Of a stretch of 18,648 nt of DNA, positions 1-8,008 are shown in pieces. Both the position numbers and the translations under genes were made by a program. The stretch is from Syntrophales bacterium (GTDB lineage Bacteria > Desulfobacterota > Syntrophia > Syntrophales > UBA2210): positions 1 to 18,648 of the forward strand of contig JAUSPK010000205.1 in the NCBI GenBank assembly GCA_030655735.1, in the 5' to 3' direction. The stretch's first letter is position 1. The number at the start of each line of letters is the position of its first letter. Below the pieces are notes generated by a model. It searched no databases. It saw only the letters and a program-made list of their open reading frames with translations, and was not told the origin of the DNA.

Positions 1-1
1 C

Positions 2-172
2 ATCAAGGCGGACAGGGTTGCTGTCGGTGATTCCGCGGCGGGGATAGCAAAGATGGTAGCTGCCAAAGGTCCGTTCCTGCTGGAGGTCATGGTTGATCCC
101 GATAACTATGTCTATCCGATCATTCCTCCGGGGAGGTCGAATATCGATATGATGGGGGGACGGCAGGGATAA
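2..172 (+). CDS. ilvB: Acetolactate synthase large subunit, C-terminal fragment
   Basis: Partial gene: the window opens inside it, and the frame starting at base 2 runs 56 codons to a TAA at 170-172. The residues end in LLEVMVDPDNYVYPIIPPG followed by a short Gly/Met-rich tail. This matches the C-terminus of the ThDP-dependent large subunit of acetohydroxyacid synthase, which condenses two pyruvates, or pyruvate and 2-oxobutyrate, in valine/leucine/isoleucine synthesis. The identification rests on the tail motif and on the small-subunit gene that begins 58 bp downstream. The ThDP-binding and catalytic regions lie outside the window and could not be checked. Confidence 0.9.
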   Translation: MKADRVAVGDSAAGIAKMVAAKGPFLLEVMVDPDNYVYPIIPPGRSNIDMMGGRQG

Positions 173-230
173 AATCCCGGGGACAGGATTCCGGGCATGC
201 GATTTCATTATATGAAAGGACGGGTATACG

Positions 231-719
231 ATGGGGATACAAGAACGGATACTTGAGATATTGGTCAACAACAAACCGGGCGTTCTCGCCCGGGTCGCCG
301 GTGTGTTCGGGAGGCTCGGCTACAATATCGAGAGTCTCTGCGTGGCGGAGACGATCTCTCCCGAGATCTCACGAATAACGTCAATCACCAACGCGGATTC
401 CGACTTTATCGATAAGGTAAAGAAGCAGCTGAGCAGGCTGGTGGATGTCATAGAGGTGACGGAGCTGGTTCCAGGACAGTCCGCCCAGCGGGAGATGATA
501 CTGATAGGGATCAAACTGGATCAGAAAAACAGACAGGAGGTGCTGCAGACCGTCGGCATGTTTGACTGTAAGATTATTTCCATGCGGGATAATTATTGCA
601 TTATCCAGGTCGCCGGGAGCCGGGAAGATGTGGGGACGGTTATCAGCTTCCTGAAGCCCCTCGGTGTCGATAAGGTCGCGCGAACGGGTGTCCTCGCCCT
701 TCAACAGACAAAAGATTAA
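231..719 (+). CDS. ilvN: Acetolactate synthase small (regulatory) subunit
   Basis: A 162-residue protein of normal length for IlvN/IlvH. Residues about 5-78 form an ACT domain, recognisable by ILVNNKPGVLARVAGVF and GYNIESLCVAET, the strand-loop-helix that binds valine for feedback inhibition. The second half is the usual small-subunit C-terminal domain. The protein has no catalysis of its own; it activates the large subunit and gives it valine sensitivity. The ATG at 231 is preceded by AAAGGA about 10 bp upstream. With the upstream large-subunit gene it forms the usual ilvBN pair. The next gene is ileS rather than ilvC, so the rest of the branched-chain pathway is not visible here. A gap of about 118 bp before ileS holds no gene. 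Confidence 0.95.
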   Translation: MGIQERILEILVNNKPGVLARVAGVFGRLGYNIESLCVAETISPEISRITSITNADSDFIDKVKKQLSRLVDVIEVTELVPGQSAQREMILIGIKLDQKNRQEVLQTVGMFDCKIISMRDNYCIIQVAGSREDVGTVISFLKPLGVDKVARTGVLALQQTKD

Positions 720-837
720 GCGATATACGAGAAATCAGGTGCGCGCTTTCAGGTTATAGGTTGCCTGTTTACGGTAAAGTGTGGTATCAGGGCAGATTCA
801 TAAATTCAGGATGCATACCATACTCAGGAGACCTATA

Positions 838-3627
838 ATGGATTACAAGGACACACTGAATCTGCCGAAGACGGATTTTTCAATGAAGGCGAATCTGGCC
901 CGCAAGGAGCCGGAGCAGCTTGAAAAATGGTACGAGATAGATATCTATGGAAAGATACGGGACGTAGCAAAGGGGCGCGAGAAATACATCCTTCATGATG
1001 GTCCCCCTTACGCAAACGGGGACATACATCTCGGGCCCGCACTCAACTATATCATCAAGGACATCGTCATAAAGGCGAAGAGCAAGACCGGCTTCGACTG
1101 TCCCTATGTCCCCGGATGGGATTGCCACGGTCTTCCCATTGAGCACCAGGTGGATCAGGAACTGGGCGAAAAACAGCATACCATGCCGCAGGCGGAGAAG
1201 AGAAGGCTCTGCCGCACCTATGCCGACAAATACCTCGACATCCAACGAAAACAGTTCAAACGGTTCGGCGTATTCGGCGAATGGGATCATCCATATGTGA
1301 CGATGGATTATGATTATGAGGCCACCACGGTTGAGGAATTTGGGAAACTGCTTCTCAGTGGTGATGTCTACAAGGGGAAGAAACCGGTGTACTGGTGCGC
1401 CTCCTGTAAGACGGCCCTCGCCGAGGCGGAGGTGGAATATGCCGACCATATAACCCCCTCCATATATGTAAAGTTCCCGATGGTGTCTAGTCTGTCCGGC
1501 ATGTTCCCCGAGCTTGCCGGTGAGAAGGTCAGTGTGGTTATCTGGACGACCACGCCGTGGACGATCCCCGCCAATCTTGCCATCGCTCTGCATGAGGACT
1601 TTAACTACGTAGCGGTCAAGGTAGAGGGAGAGGTCCTGATCTTCGCGGAGGAACTCCTGGACTACTGCCTGGATGCCTTCGGCCTCAGGGGGAAGGAATA
1701 CGAGGTCCTGAAGACCTTCGAGGGCGCTGCCCTGGAGGGACTCAGGTGCCGGCACCCCTTTATCGAGCGTGACAGTGTCCTGATACTCGCGCCCTTCGTG
1801 ACCCTGGACGCCGGGACGGGATGCGTGCATATCGCCCCCGGTCACGGTCAGGAGGACTATGAGATCGGTCTTGAGTACGGTCTGGATGTCTATGCGCCGG
1901 TGGATGACGACGGCAGATTTACCCCCGATGTAGACTTTTTCGCCGGCCAGTTTGTCTTTGACACGAATGAGGCGGTGACCGAGAAACTGCGGGAGGTGGG
2001 GGCTCTTATGGGCAGGATGGATATAGAGCACCAATACCCGCACTGCTGGAGGTGTAAGAATCCCATTATCTTCAGATCGACGGAGCAGTGGTTTGTCTCG
2101 ATGGAGAAAAACGGTCTGCGCGCCAAGGCACTTGCGGCCATAGACAGCGTCAACTGGATCCCTTCGTGGGGCCGGGATCGCATATACGGCATGATAGAAA
2201 ACCGACCCGACTGGTGCATATCCCGGCAACGCTCGTGGGGGGTTCCTATTACTGTATTCTACTGCAAGGGTTGCGGCGCCTACCTGGTCAATCAGGAAAT
2301 TATCGATCACGTTGTCACTCTGGTACGGGAACATGGGGCCGATATCTGGTTCGAGAAGGATGCGAACGATCTTCTCCCCGAAGGGACGGTCTGTCCTGCA
2401 TGCGGCGAGAGAGTCTTCACAAAAGAGACCGATATCCTTGATGTCTGGTTTGACTCCGGAGTGAGCCACGCCGCGGTTCTTGAGAAGAGAGACAACCTTG
2501 AATCGCCCTGTGACATGTATCTGGAGGGGAATGACCAGCACCGAGGATGGTTCCATTCCTCCCTCCTGGAATCGGTCGGAACCCGGGGACGGGCTCCTTA
2601 CAAGAATGTACTGACCCACGGGATGGTGGTGGATGGAGAGGGGAAGAAGATGTCCAAATCATTGGGCAATTTCGTCGATCCCCAGAAGATGATCGATCAG
2701 TACGGGGCAGAGATACTGCGCCTGTGGGTTGCCGCCGAGGATTACACTGCCGATATCAGAATATCCGAGGAGATCCTTAAGCGCCTTGTCGAGGCGTATC
2801 GACGGATTCGCAATACGAGCAGATACATACTGGGCAACCTGTACGATTTTGACTGTAAGAAAGATATGGTTGCCGTAGAGGATATGGAGGAGTTGGACCG
2901 GTGGGCCCTCCACCGTCTCCAGGAGATCATCCGGAGGGTGAGGGGTGCGTACGATAATTATCAGTTTCATGCCGTGTATTACACGCTGTACAATTTCTGC
3001 AGTGTCGATCTGAGCGCCCTCTACCTGGATGTCCTGAAGGACCGTCTGTATACCTCGAAGGCCGGGTCACGGGAGAGACGGTCCGCCCAGAGCGCGATGT
3101 ATACTATCCTTGACGCCATGACGAAGCTCCTTGCCCCGGTGCTTGTCTTTACCTCGGAGGAGATATGGGCAAGTATGCCCGATTATGAGGGCAAGGCCGA
3201 GAGCGTTCATATGACGCAGTTCCCGGATGTGGAACCCCGCTACTTGGATGAAAAACTTGGCAGTAAATGGGAGACGCTGATTGCGGTCAAGGGGGAGATC
3301 TCAAAGACCATTGAGACGGCACGGCGGAATAAGGTGGTTGGCCACTCCCTCGACAGCTGCGTGACCATTCAGGCCCCTGAAAAGCTGCAAGAATTGCTGG
3401 CGGAATATCGCGATACCCTGAGGGCCCTGCTTATCGTTTCGCAGGTGGATATTGTTTCAGAAGGCACGATTTCCGATCCTTACGAAAGCACGGAGTTCGA
3501 AGGCCTGAAGGTAGGCGTTTCGAAGGCGCGCGGGGTGAAGTGCGAGCGGTGCTGGAACTACAGTGAGACGGTAGGGGAGAGTGCCGACCATCCGACCATC
3601 TGTACTCGATGCGTGCAGAATCTATAG
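838..3627 (+). CDS. ileS: Isoleucyl-tRNA synthetase
   Basis: A 929-residue class Ia aminoacyl-tRNA synthetase that charges tRNA-Ile in the cytoplasm. The start at 838 is chosen because the protein then begins MDYKDTLNLPKTDF, as bacterial IleS does, with AGGAG about 7 bp upstream; a GTG-started extension from 781 adds 19 unlikely residues. Visible landmarks: HLGP (HIGH-type ATP motif, residues 64-67), GWDCHGLPIE, the CP1 editing insertion with WTTTPWTIPAN and the HIAPGHGQEDY stretch, DILDVWFDSGVSH, and KMSKS at about 604-608. The C-terminus carries a zinc ribbon with C902, C905, C922 and C925, typical of the bacterial mupirocin-sensitive type. Two further CxxC pairs (CKGC, CPAC) lie before DILDVWFD. 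A weak promoter-like TTGCCT/TATCAG (761-790) lies upstream. lspA follows after 9 bp, a common ileS-lspA pairing. Confidence 0.97.
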   Translation: MDYKDTLNLPKTDFSMKANLARKEPEQLEKWYEIDIYGKIRDVAKGREKYILHDGPPYANGDIHLGPALNYIIKDIVIKAKSKTGFDCPYVPGWDCHGLPIEHQVDQELGEKQHTMPQAEKRRLCRTYADKYLDIQRKQFKRFGVFGEWDHPYVTMDYDYEATTVEEFGKLLLSGDVYKGKKPVYWCASCKTALAEAEVEYADHITPSIYVKFPMVSSLSGMFPELAGEKVSVVIWTTTPWTIPANLAIALHEDFNYVAVKVEGEVLIFAEELLDYCLDAFGLRGKEYEVLKTFEGAALEGLRCRHPFIERDSVLILAPFVTLDAGTGCVHIAPGHGQEDYEIGLEYGLDVYAPVDDDGRFTPDVDFFAGQFVFDTNEAVTEKLREVGALMGRMDIEHQYPHCWRCKNPIIFRSTEQWFVSMEKNGLRAKALAAIDSVNWIPSWGRDRIYGMIENRPDWCISRQRSWGVPITVFYCKGCGAYLVNQEIIDHVVTLVREHGADIWFEKDANDLLPEGTVCPACGERVFTKETDILDVWFDSGVSHAAVLEKRDNLESPCDMYLEGNDQHRGWFHSSLLESVGTRGRAPYKNVLTHGMVVDGEGKKMSKSLGNFVDPQKMIDQYGAEILRLWVAAEDYTADIRISEEILKRLVEAYRRIRNTSRYILGNLYDFDCKKDMVAVEDMEELDRWALHRLQEIIRRVRGAYDNYQFHAVYYTLYNFCSVDLSALYLDVLKDRLYTSKAGSRERRSAQSAMYTILDAMTKLLAPVLVFTSEEIWASMPDYEGKAESVHMTQFPDVEPRYLDEKLGSKWETLIAVKGEISKTIETARRNKVVGHSLDSCVTIQAPEKLQELLAEYRDTLRALLIVSQVDIVSEGTISDPYESTEFEGLKVGVSKARGVKCERCWNYSETVGESADHPTICTRCVQNL

Positions 3628-3631
3628 GAGG
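3626..3631 (+). promoter_or_regulatory. Shine-Dalgarno site of lspA overlapping the ileS stop
   Basis: AGGAGG begins at the second base of the ileS TAG stop (3625-3627) and sits 5 bp before a GTG codon. It decides the lspA start at 3637 and suggests that ribosomes ending ileS can reinitiate on lspA. Confidence 0.8.
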
Positions 3632-3636
3632 TCCCG

Positions 3637-4137
3637 GTGAGGAAGAACTATGGGATTTTTTTTATAACGCTTGTGCTGGTTGCCGGCCTGGACCAGCTCT
3701 CCAAGTGGTATATCACCTCGACGATGTCTCTTCATGCCTCGTATCCGGTCATCGACGGGTTTTTCAACATCACCTATATACGCAATCCGGGCGCGGCCTT
3801 CGGTTTCCTGGCGAATGCCGCCCCCCTCTTTCGATCAGGGTTTCTCATCGCCGTGTCGGCGGCGGCTATCGTGATGATCCTGTACTATCTTGCACAGAAC
3901 AGGTCCGGAGGTGCGCTGCTTATCTATGCCCTTTCATTGATAACGGGTGGAGCCGCGGGAAACCTGATAGACCGAGTGCGGTTCGGAAACGTTGTCGATT
4001 TTCTTGACGTCTACATAGGTTCCTATCACTGGCCCGCCTTCAATGTGGCCGATTCGGCCATATCGATCGGTGCCGTACTGCTCGTCGTGGAGATGTTCAG
4101 AAGGAAGAAGGCGGGGATCACCGCGGCAGGAGAATAA
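3637..4137 (+). CDS. lspA: Lipoprotein signal peptidase (signal peptidase II)
   Basis: A 166-residue polytopic inner-membrane aspartyl protease that cleaves the signal peptide of diacylglyceryl-modified prolipoproteins just before the +1 Cys. Family motifs are all present: DQLSKW (19-24), NPGAAFGF (50-57), GGAAGNLIDRV (104-114) with VVDF, and FNVADSAISIG. The catalytic aspartate pair is D121 and D139. The start is GTG at 3637, set by a perfect AGGAGG at 3626-3631 that overlaps the ileS stop codon, implying translational coupling. The 3' end overlaps the converging 3D-domain lipoprotein gene by 20 bp. Three predicted lipoproteins in this window are plausible substrates. Confidence 0.96.
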   Translation: MRKNYGIFFITLVLVAGLDQLSKWYITSTMSLHASYPVIDGFFNITYIRNPGAAFGFLANAAPLFRSGFLIAVSAAAIVMILYYLAQNRSGGALLIYALSLITGGAAGNLIDRVRFGNVVDFLDVYIGSYHWPAFNVADSAISIGAVLLVVEMFRRKKAGITAAGE

Positions 4138-4579
4138 CCACCTTCAGATATTTTCTTCCCCACTGAAGGGCATCTTCCCGATCGGAAAAGAACACATCGA
4201 TGTGATTTCCTTTTACAGCGGTTCCCACGTCATGGACCTCACCCCATCCATACCCCGGGACGTACATCTTGGTGCCGAATGGATACAGCCTGGTGTCCGC
4301 CGCGAGCGTTCCATGCTTTGCCTCTGTCCCGTCGGCCGTGATACCGACCAGCTTCCGCTTCCCCTTGAGGGGTCCATAGGCGTAAACCGGTGGTCCGATA
4401 CACCAGTATTTTCTCTCCCACCCGCACGATTCGGCCCCGGCATCATACGCGGTGACAAGCATGGTACGAGTTGCCCTCTCGTAGTTTCTCTCCTTTGGGA
4501 AGAGACAGCAACCCTGGAGAGAAAGAAAGAGTATGACGGGGATGAGACACAAGCAGATTCTCGTCTGTATTCTGGCCAT
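4118..4579 (-). CDS. 3D-domain (double-psi beta-barrel) lipoprotein
   Basis: A 153-residue exported lipoprotein. The N-terminus is a signal peptide with lipobox LQGC, lipidated Cys at C24. The mature part is a 3D domain, named for three conserved aspartates. It shows the TAY motif at 43-45, then TADGT (D83), AADTRLYPFGTKMYVPGYG (D95), and HDVGTAVKGNHIDVFF (D117, D128). This fold is shared with MltA-type lytic transglycosylases and the catalytic tail of Rpf/YabE-like proteins, so a role in peptidoglycan cleavage or binding at the envelope is inferred. There is no separate glycan-binding domain; the protein is essentially the 3D domain alone. AGATGAGG lies about 8 bp upstream of the ATG. The gene is downstream of dctM on the same strand, with a gap of about 118 bp, so it may be its own unit. 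It converges on lspA. Confidence 0.88.
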   Translation of the reverse strand: MARIQTRICLCLIPVILFLSLQGCCLFPKERNYERATRTMLVTAYDAGAESCGWERKYWCIGPPVYAYGPLKGKRKLVGITADGTEAKHGTLAADTRLYPFGTKMYVPGYGWGEVHDVGTAVKGNHIDVFFSDREDALQWGRKYLKVVILLPR

Positions 4580-4697
4580 ATCGGATGCCTCATCTATGTA
4601 TATGTCGTGGATGTAGCCCCTTATCTACCATACTGAGCGGGTATCTTTCAAGGCAGGAGAGGTGTGGGGCCGATATTTACCCTGTTTCTAGGCCCGG

Positions 4698-5999
4698 CTA
4701 TCCCATCAGACTCGGAAGGAAGAGGGCGATCTGGGGGAAGGGGATGAGGAGGAGCGTGCCTATGATCAGCGCCGCAAGAAAGGGGAGCACTCCCTTGAAA
4801 ATAACATCCAGGGGGACATCTCTGGCCACACCGCTGACCACGTAGACGTTGATACCTACCGGGGGGGTAATCACGCCGATCTGAGTTACCAGGACGATAA
4901 TGACGCCGAACCATATCGGGTCGTACCCCAGAAACAGGATCACGGGGTAGAAGATGGGGATGGTCAACATGATAAGGGCCAGGGAATCTATAATGCATCC
5001 CCCAACCAGATAGACCGCGATAATGATCAGCATAATCGCATAGCGGGGCAGCTGTATCTCCGATACCCCCTGTGCGATGTCGAAGGGAATTCTCGTGACC
5101 GCAAGAAAGTGTCCGAATATGGTGGCCCCGGCGACGATGACGAGGATCATGCAGGATATCCGCGTTGTCTCAAAAAGGGCCGTCAGGAACCCTTTCATGG
5201 TAAGGTTGCGACCGGCGAGCGCCAGGACAAGCGTCCCGAAGGCGCCGATTGCCCCGGCCTCCGTGGGCGTAAAAAACCCCAAGAAGAGGCCCCCCATTAT
5301 CAGGATGAACAGGAGCAGGGTTTCAACAAGTCCTGAAAGCGATGCCACCTTCTCCCTGAGAGGAAATCTCGGACCTCTCGGTCCCAGCTCCGGTCGCACA
5401 TGTGTCCATATGATGATGGTGAGGACAAAAAGGAGGGACAGGAGAATACCGGGGAGGAGGCCGGCCATAAAGAGCCTGCCTATGGATTGTTCCGTCAGTA
5501 TCCCGTAGACAATGAATATCACACTGGGGGGAATCAGGATACCCAGGCTTCCACCTGCGGCAACGACCCCGGTCGCCAGCTCCGGTTTATAGTTGTACCG
5601 TTTCATCTCGGGGAGGGTAGCCGCGCCCATCGTGGCGGCTGTCGCATTTGTGGAGCCGCAGATGGCGGCAAAGGCCGCGCACGCCCCTACGGTCGCGATA
5701 GCAAGTCCCCCGGGCCAATGGCCTATGAATTTATAGGCTGCATCAAAGAGCCTCTTGCTTATCCCGGAATGATACGCAAGCTGACCCATCAGCACAAAGA
5801 GAGGTATCACGGTCAGGCTGTACGACCCGAAGACGGAAAAGAGATCTTTCACCATCATGCTCATGGATGCCTCAAAAGAAACGGTGCATCCGAAGCCTAC
5901 AAACCCAACCGCCGCCATAACGAAACCGACGGGTATCCTCAAAAATATCAGTATAAAAAGAGCTGCGATGCCGATCAGGCCTATCGTGGTAAGGCTCAC
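4698..5999 (-). CDS. dctM: TRAP transporter large permease subunit (DctM type)
   Basis: A 433-residue, highly hydrophobic protein with roughly a dozen membrane segments, the size and pattern of the large TRAP permease subunit. This subunit carries the substrate with sodium ions across the inner membrane. Typical stretches include LRIPVGFVMAAVGFVG near the N-terminus, SLTVIPLFVLMGQLAYHSGIS, FAAICGSTNATAATMGAATLPEM, GGSLGILIPPSVIFIVYG and GVITPPVGINVYVVSGVARDVPL. The start is GTG at 5999, overlapping the TGA of dctQ by 4 bp (GTGA), so translation of the two membrane subunits is probably coupled. The substrate cannot be read from this subunit; family substrates are organic acids and related anions. 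Confidence 0.95.
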   Translation of the reverse strand: MSLTTIGLIGIAALFILIFLRIPVGFVMAAVGFVGFGCTVSFEASMSMMVKDLFSVFGSYSLTVIPLFVLMGQLAYHSGISKRLFDAAYKFIGHWPGGLAIATVGACAAFAAICGSTNATAATMGAATLPEMKRYNYKPELATGVVAAGGSLGILIPPSVIFIVYGILTEQSIGRLFMAGLLPGILLSLLFVLTIIIWTHVRPELGPRGPRFPLREKVASLSGLVETLLLFILIMGGLFLGFFTPTEAGAIGAFGTLVLALAGRNLTMKGFLTALFETTRISCMILVIVAGATIFGHFLAVTRIPFDIAQGVSEIQLPRYAIMLIIIAVYLVGGCIIDSLALIMLTIPIFYPVILFLGYDPIWFGVIIVLVTQIGVITPPVGINVYVVSGVARDVPLDVIFKGVLPFLAALIIGTLLLIPFPQIALFLPSLMG

Positions 6000-6478
6000 T
6001 GCACGACCCTCTTCAATGATCTGTAAAGGTCAGCCAGAAGAACGAGACACACAAGAAGACAGCCGATCGCTATACTGAAAACGAAGGGATATATCGGCAC
6101 CTCGATCGTGAGGGATACCTCACCCGTGCGCTTCAGGTCCAATGCATATATGGTGCTCTGCCACGTTATGATCCCGAACAGGATGGCGCTGAACATCTCG
6201 CCGGCTGCGGTGATGATAAGTTGTACCCCCTCCGGCATCCTGCGGGTCAAGAACTCCACCATGATATGTCCCTTTTTTGCCGTGGTATAGGCAAGGGCAA
6301 AGGAAATTCCCACCGCCCCCATAAGTCCCACAATCTCATAGGTTCCCGGGATGGGATGGCGGAAAAACCGCAGGATCACATCGGCGCACGTGAGCAGCAT
6401 CATGACCAGGACGGCAACCGCCGCCAGCCAGTTGAATGCGCTGCTGAGATTGTCAATCTGTTTTCCCAGACGTACCAT
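5996..6478 (-). CDS. dctQ: TRAP transporter small permease subunit (DctQ type)
   Basis: A 160-residue protein with four hydrophobic segments, the small membrane subunit that binds DctM to form the QM permease. Recognisable family features are the first segment followed by TCADVILRFF, the PIPGTYEIVGLMGAVGISFALAYTTAKKGHI stretch, and the end of segment four leading to LYRSLKRVV. It lies between dctP and dctM in transcription order. The gap from dctP is about 71 bp with no visible hairpin, and it overlaps dctM by 4 bp. Start ATG at 6478. Confidence 0.93.
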   Translation of the reverse strand: MVRLGKQIDNLSSAFNWLAAVAVLVMMLLTCADVILRFFRHPIPGTYEIVGLMGAVGISFALAYTTAKKGHIMVEFLTRRMPEGVQLIITAAGEMFSAILFGIITWQSTIYALDLKRTGEVSLTIEVPIYPFVFSIAIGCLLVCLVLLADLYRSLKRVVQ

Positions 6479-6549
6479 ATGGTCTCAAGCTGAGGGTCTC
6501 GGGTCACAGGGTTACAGCCTGCTCCCCGTCCCCCCCGGTTTCTGATCTT

Positions 6550-7566
6550 TTATTTGCTGTATTTACTGATGAGTTCTTTGACCATTGACACGGCCTTTTC
6601 TCCCGGCAGACCTTTTTCTTCGGTGGTGCGTATGTAGTCTTCAATAATCGGCTGCACCGCCTCTTCCCACCTCTTGTTTTCCTCTTCAGAGAGGGTAATG
6701 ATCTCATTGCCCTGGCTTAAGGTGTATGCGCGCCCTTCATCATCGCTCTTGTCCCAGGCGTCTCCATGCACGCCTACCCATTCCTCGCTTACCTCTTCAA
6801 TTATCTTTTGGAGATCTTTCGGCAGTGCGTTCCATTTTTCAAGATTCATCACGACGAACATGGCGGTGGTATACCCGACGCCGGTGCACTTGGTTGTGTA
6901 TTTAATAACCTCCGCCTGTCTCCATCCCTTGAGGGTCTCTATCGGGGTGAAGGTGCCTTCAACCACGCCCTTCTGGAGTGCCTCGTAGGTATCCCCCTGA
7001 GGCATTGCAACGGGCGCCCCGCCGAGGGCCTCCACGATCTTGGCGCTCAGGCCCGTCGAGCGTATCTTCATTCCCTTGACGTCTTCCAATGTCCTGACCG
7101 GTTTCTTGGTGCTCAGCAGTCCCGGACCGTGGGCGTGTACGTACAGGACTTTTACGTCATCCAGTTCCTTTGGCGCCATGGTCTTGGCAAATTCGTTGGC
7201 GACACGGGTTGCCACGCGGCCATTGGGATATCCATAGGGAAGGTCGACCGCTGCCATAACCTGGAAACGCCCCCGTGTGTAAGCGAAGCAGGACATCCCT
7301 ATGTCCGATATCCCCTTTACGACCCCGTCGTAACACTGGTTTGCCTTTGTCAGCGTACCTCCCGGAAAGGTGGTAATCTTTATCCTTCCATCGGTCCGTT
7401 TCTCTATCTCCTCAGCCCACGATATGCCGGCCTTGCACTGACTGTGGGTAGGTGGAAAAAAGATGCTGTAGGTAAGCTCTACGGTCTTTTCTTTTTTCTG
7501 GCATCCCATTGTCAAGAGCAATGCTGCTGCCCCTATCAAAGCAATAATCAGAAGATTCTTTTTCAT
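6550..7566 (-). CDS. dctP: TRAP transporter solute-binding protein (DctP type), lipoprotein
   Basis: A 338-residue periplasmic binding protein that captures the substrate and delivers it to DctQM. The start at 7566 (MKKNLL) follows GAGGGGGG and gives a normal signal peptide; 12 more codons upstream to 7602 are open but add only a charged tail. The signal peptide ends in LTMGC with the candidate lipid-modified Cys at C22, so it may be membrane-tethered; the -3 position is Thr, not the preferred Leu. The DctP family signature is KGMKIRSTGLSAK with R169, the arginine that in characterised homologues pairs with the substrate carboxylate, followed by LGGAPVAMP and GVVEGTFTPIETLKGWR. A carboxylate substrate is therefore likely, identity unknown. 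First gene of the dctPQM unit, with a structured leader upstream. Confidence 0.95.
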   Translation of the reverse strand: MKKNLLIIALIGAAALLLTMGCQKKEKTVELTYSIFFPPTHSQCKAGISWAEEIEKRTDGRIKITTFPGGTLTKANQCYDGVVKGISDIGMSCFAYTRGRFQVMAAVDLPYGYPNGRVATRVANEFAKTMAPKELDDVKVLYVHAHGPGLLSTKKPVRTLEDVKGMKIRSTGLSAKIVEALGGAPVAMPQGDTYEALQKGVVEGTFTPIETLKGWRQAEVIKYTTKCTGVGYTTAMFVVMNLEKWNALPKDLQKIIEEVSEEWVGVHGDAWDKSDDEGRAYTLSQGNEIITLSEEENKRWEEAVQPIIEDYIRTTEEKGLPGEKAVSMVKELISKYSK

Positions 7567-7602
7567 GGTTTCGCCCCCCTCACGTGATATGTGGCCGTCC
7601 AC

Positions 7603-7628
7603 TTTGCCTCCCCCTATTGAGAGGCAAA
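7603..7628 (-). promoter_or_regulatory. Leader hairpin just upstream of dctP
   Basis: Perfect 8-bp inverted repeat TTTGCCTC (7603-7610) / GAGGCAAA (7621-7628) with a 10-nt loop, ending about 36 bp before the dctP ATG. On the dctP transcript it would form a stem shortly ahead of the ribosome site. There is no U-run, so it is not a standard terminator. A control role is inferred only from position. Confidence 0.45.
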
Positions 7629-7680
7629 AGAGGCCTGGCTCAGATTGTCAAAAATGTAACGGAAATTACTCGGTGTGATG

Positions 7681-7717
7681 GCCTGCTTTCCTGCCCGGTT
7701 TGGGTCAAGAAGCAGGC
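7681..7717 (-). promoter_or_regulatory. Second hairpin in the dctP leader
   Basis: Perfect 8-bp inverted repeat GCCTGCTT (7681-7688) / AAGCAGGC (7710-7717). The 21-nt loop has its own CCC/GGG pairing (7694-7696 with 7702-7704), so a two-tier stem is possible. It lies directly downstream of the inferred transcription start in the dctP direction. No protein-binding or riboswitch family is recognised. Confidence 0.45.
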
Positions 7718-7723
7718 ATCAAT

Positions 7724-7742
7724 ACGTGTAGATCTTACACGT
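7724..7742. promoter_or_regulatory. 19-bp palindrome, candidate operator of dctPQM
   Basis: ACGTGTA, spacer GATCT, TACACGT: two perfect 7-bp arms around a 5-bp centre. On the minus strand it begins 5 bp after the -10-like TATATG (7752-7747), so it would cover the transcription start, the usual place for a repressor operator. The symmetry is seen directly; the repressor and its family are unknown, and no regulator gene is in this window. Confidence 0.55.
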
Positions 7743-7746
7743 GGAG

Positions 7747-7775
7747 CATATAATGGCTGGCAGGAGATATAACAA
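7747..7775 (-). promoter_or_regulatory. Candidate promoter for dctPQM
   Basis: Minus strand: TTGTTA (7775-7770), 17-bp spacer, TATATG (7752-7747); each box matches the sigma-70 consensus at 4 of 6 positions. The predicted start falls inside the 19-bp palindrome and gives a leader of about 175 nt. On the plus strand the same AT-rich patch contains an exact TATAAT (7749-7754) without a matching -35. No gene lies in 7567-8008 on either strand. The unusual region 4.2 of this genome's RpoD weakens any -35 call. Confidence 0.35.
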
Positions 7776-8008
7776 TGTATTGTCCATAACTCGTTTCCGA
7801 TTTTGAAGACTCGCCCAAACCCTGTAACCGATTTGGTGTAACCTGTCAAATGGTATTTGCGATCCCCCCCGAAGAATTCAGCCCCCAGGGCACAACACGA
7901 TCTACAGAAACATGCATAGACCGACCTACACTCTCCAGGTGGAGAACTTGTGTTATGTTTTGTAAAGACAACCCCTGCCGGGCGATTTTCCGGTTCCGAA
8001 CAATGGGG

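Noticed and set aside
781..837. GTG-started 19-residue extension of ileS
   Set aside because: IleS proteins begin MDYKxTLNLPxTxF, and the ATG at 838 has AGGAG at proper spacing.
880..2619. Long open frame (579 codons) on the minus strand opposite ileS
   Set aside because: It lies wholly inside the well-supported ileS gene, shows no family motifs, and arises from codon bias in the opposing frame.
6766..7587. 273-codon plus-strand frame opposite dctP
   Set aside because: Shadow of dctP; no domain signature, and dctP is unambiguous.
7823..7843. TGTAACC direct repeat (7823-7829, 7837-7843) in the region upstream of dctP
   Set aside because: Only two 7-bp copies with no associated promoter; too weak to call a regulator site or repeat array.
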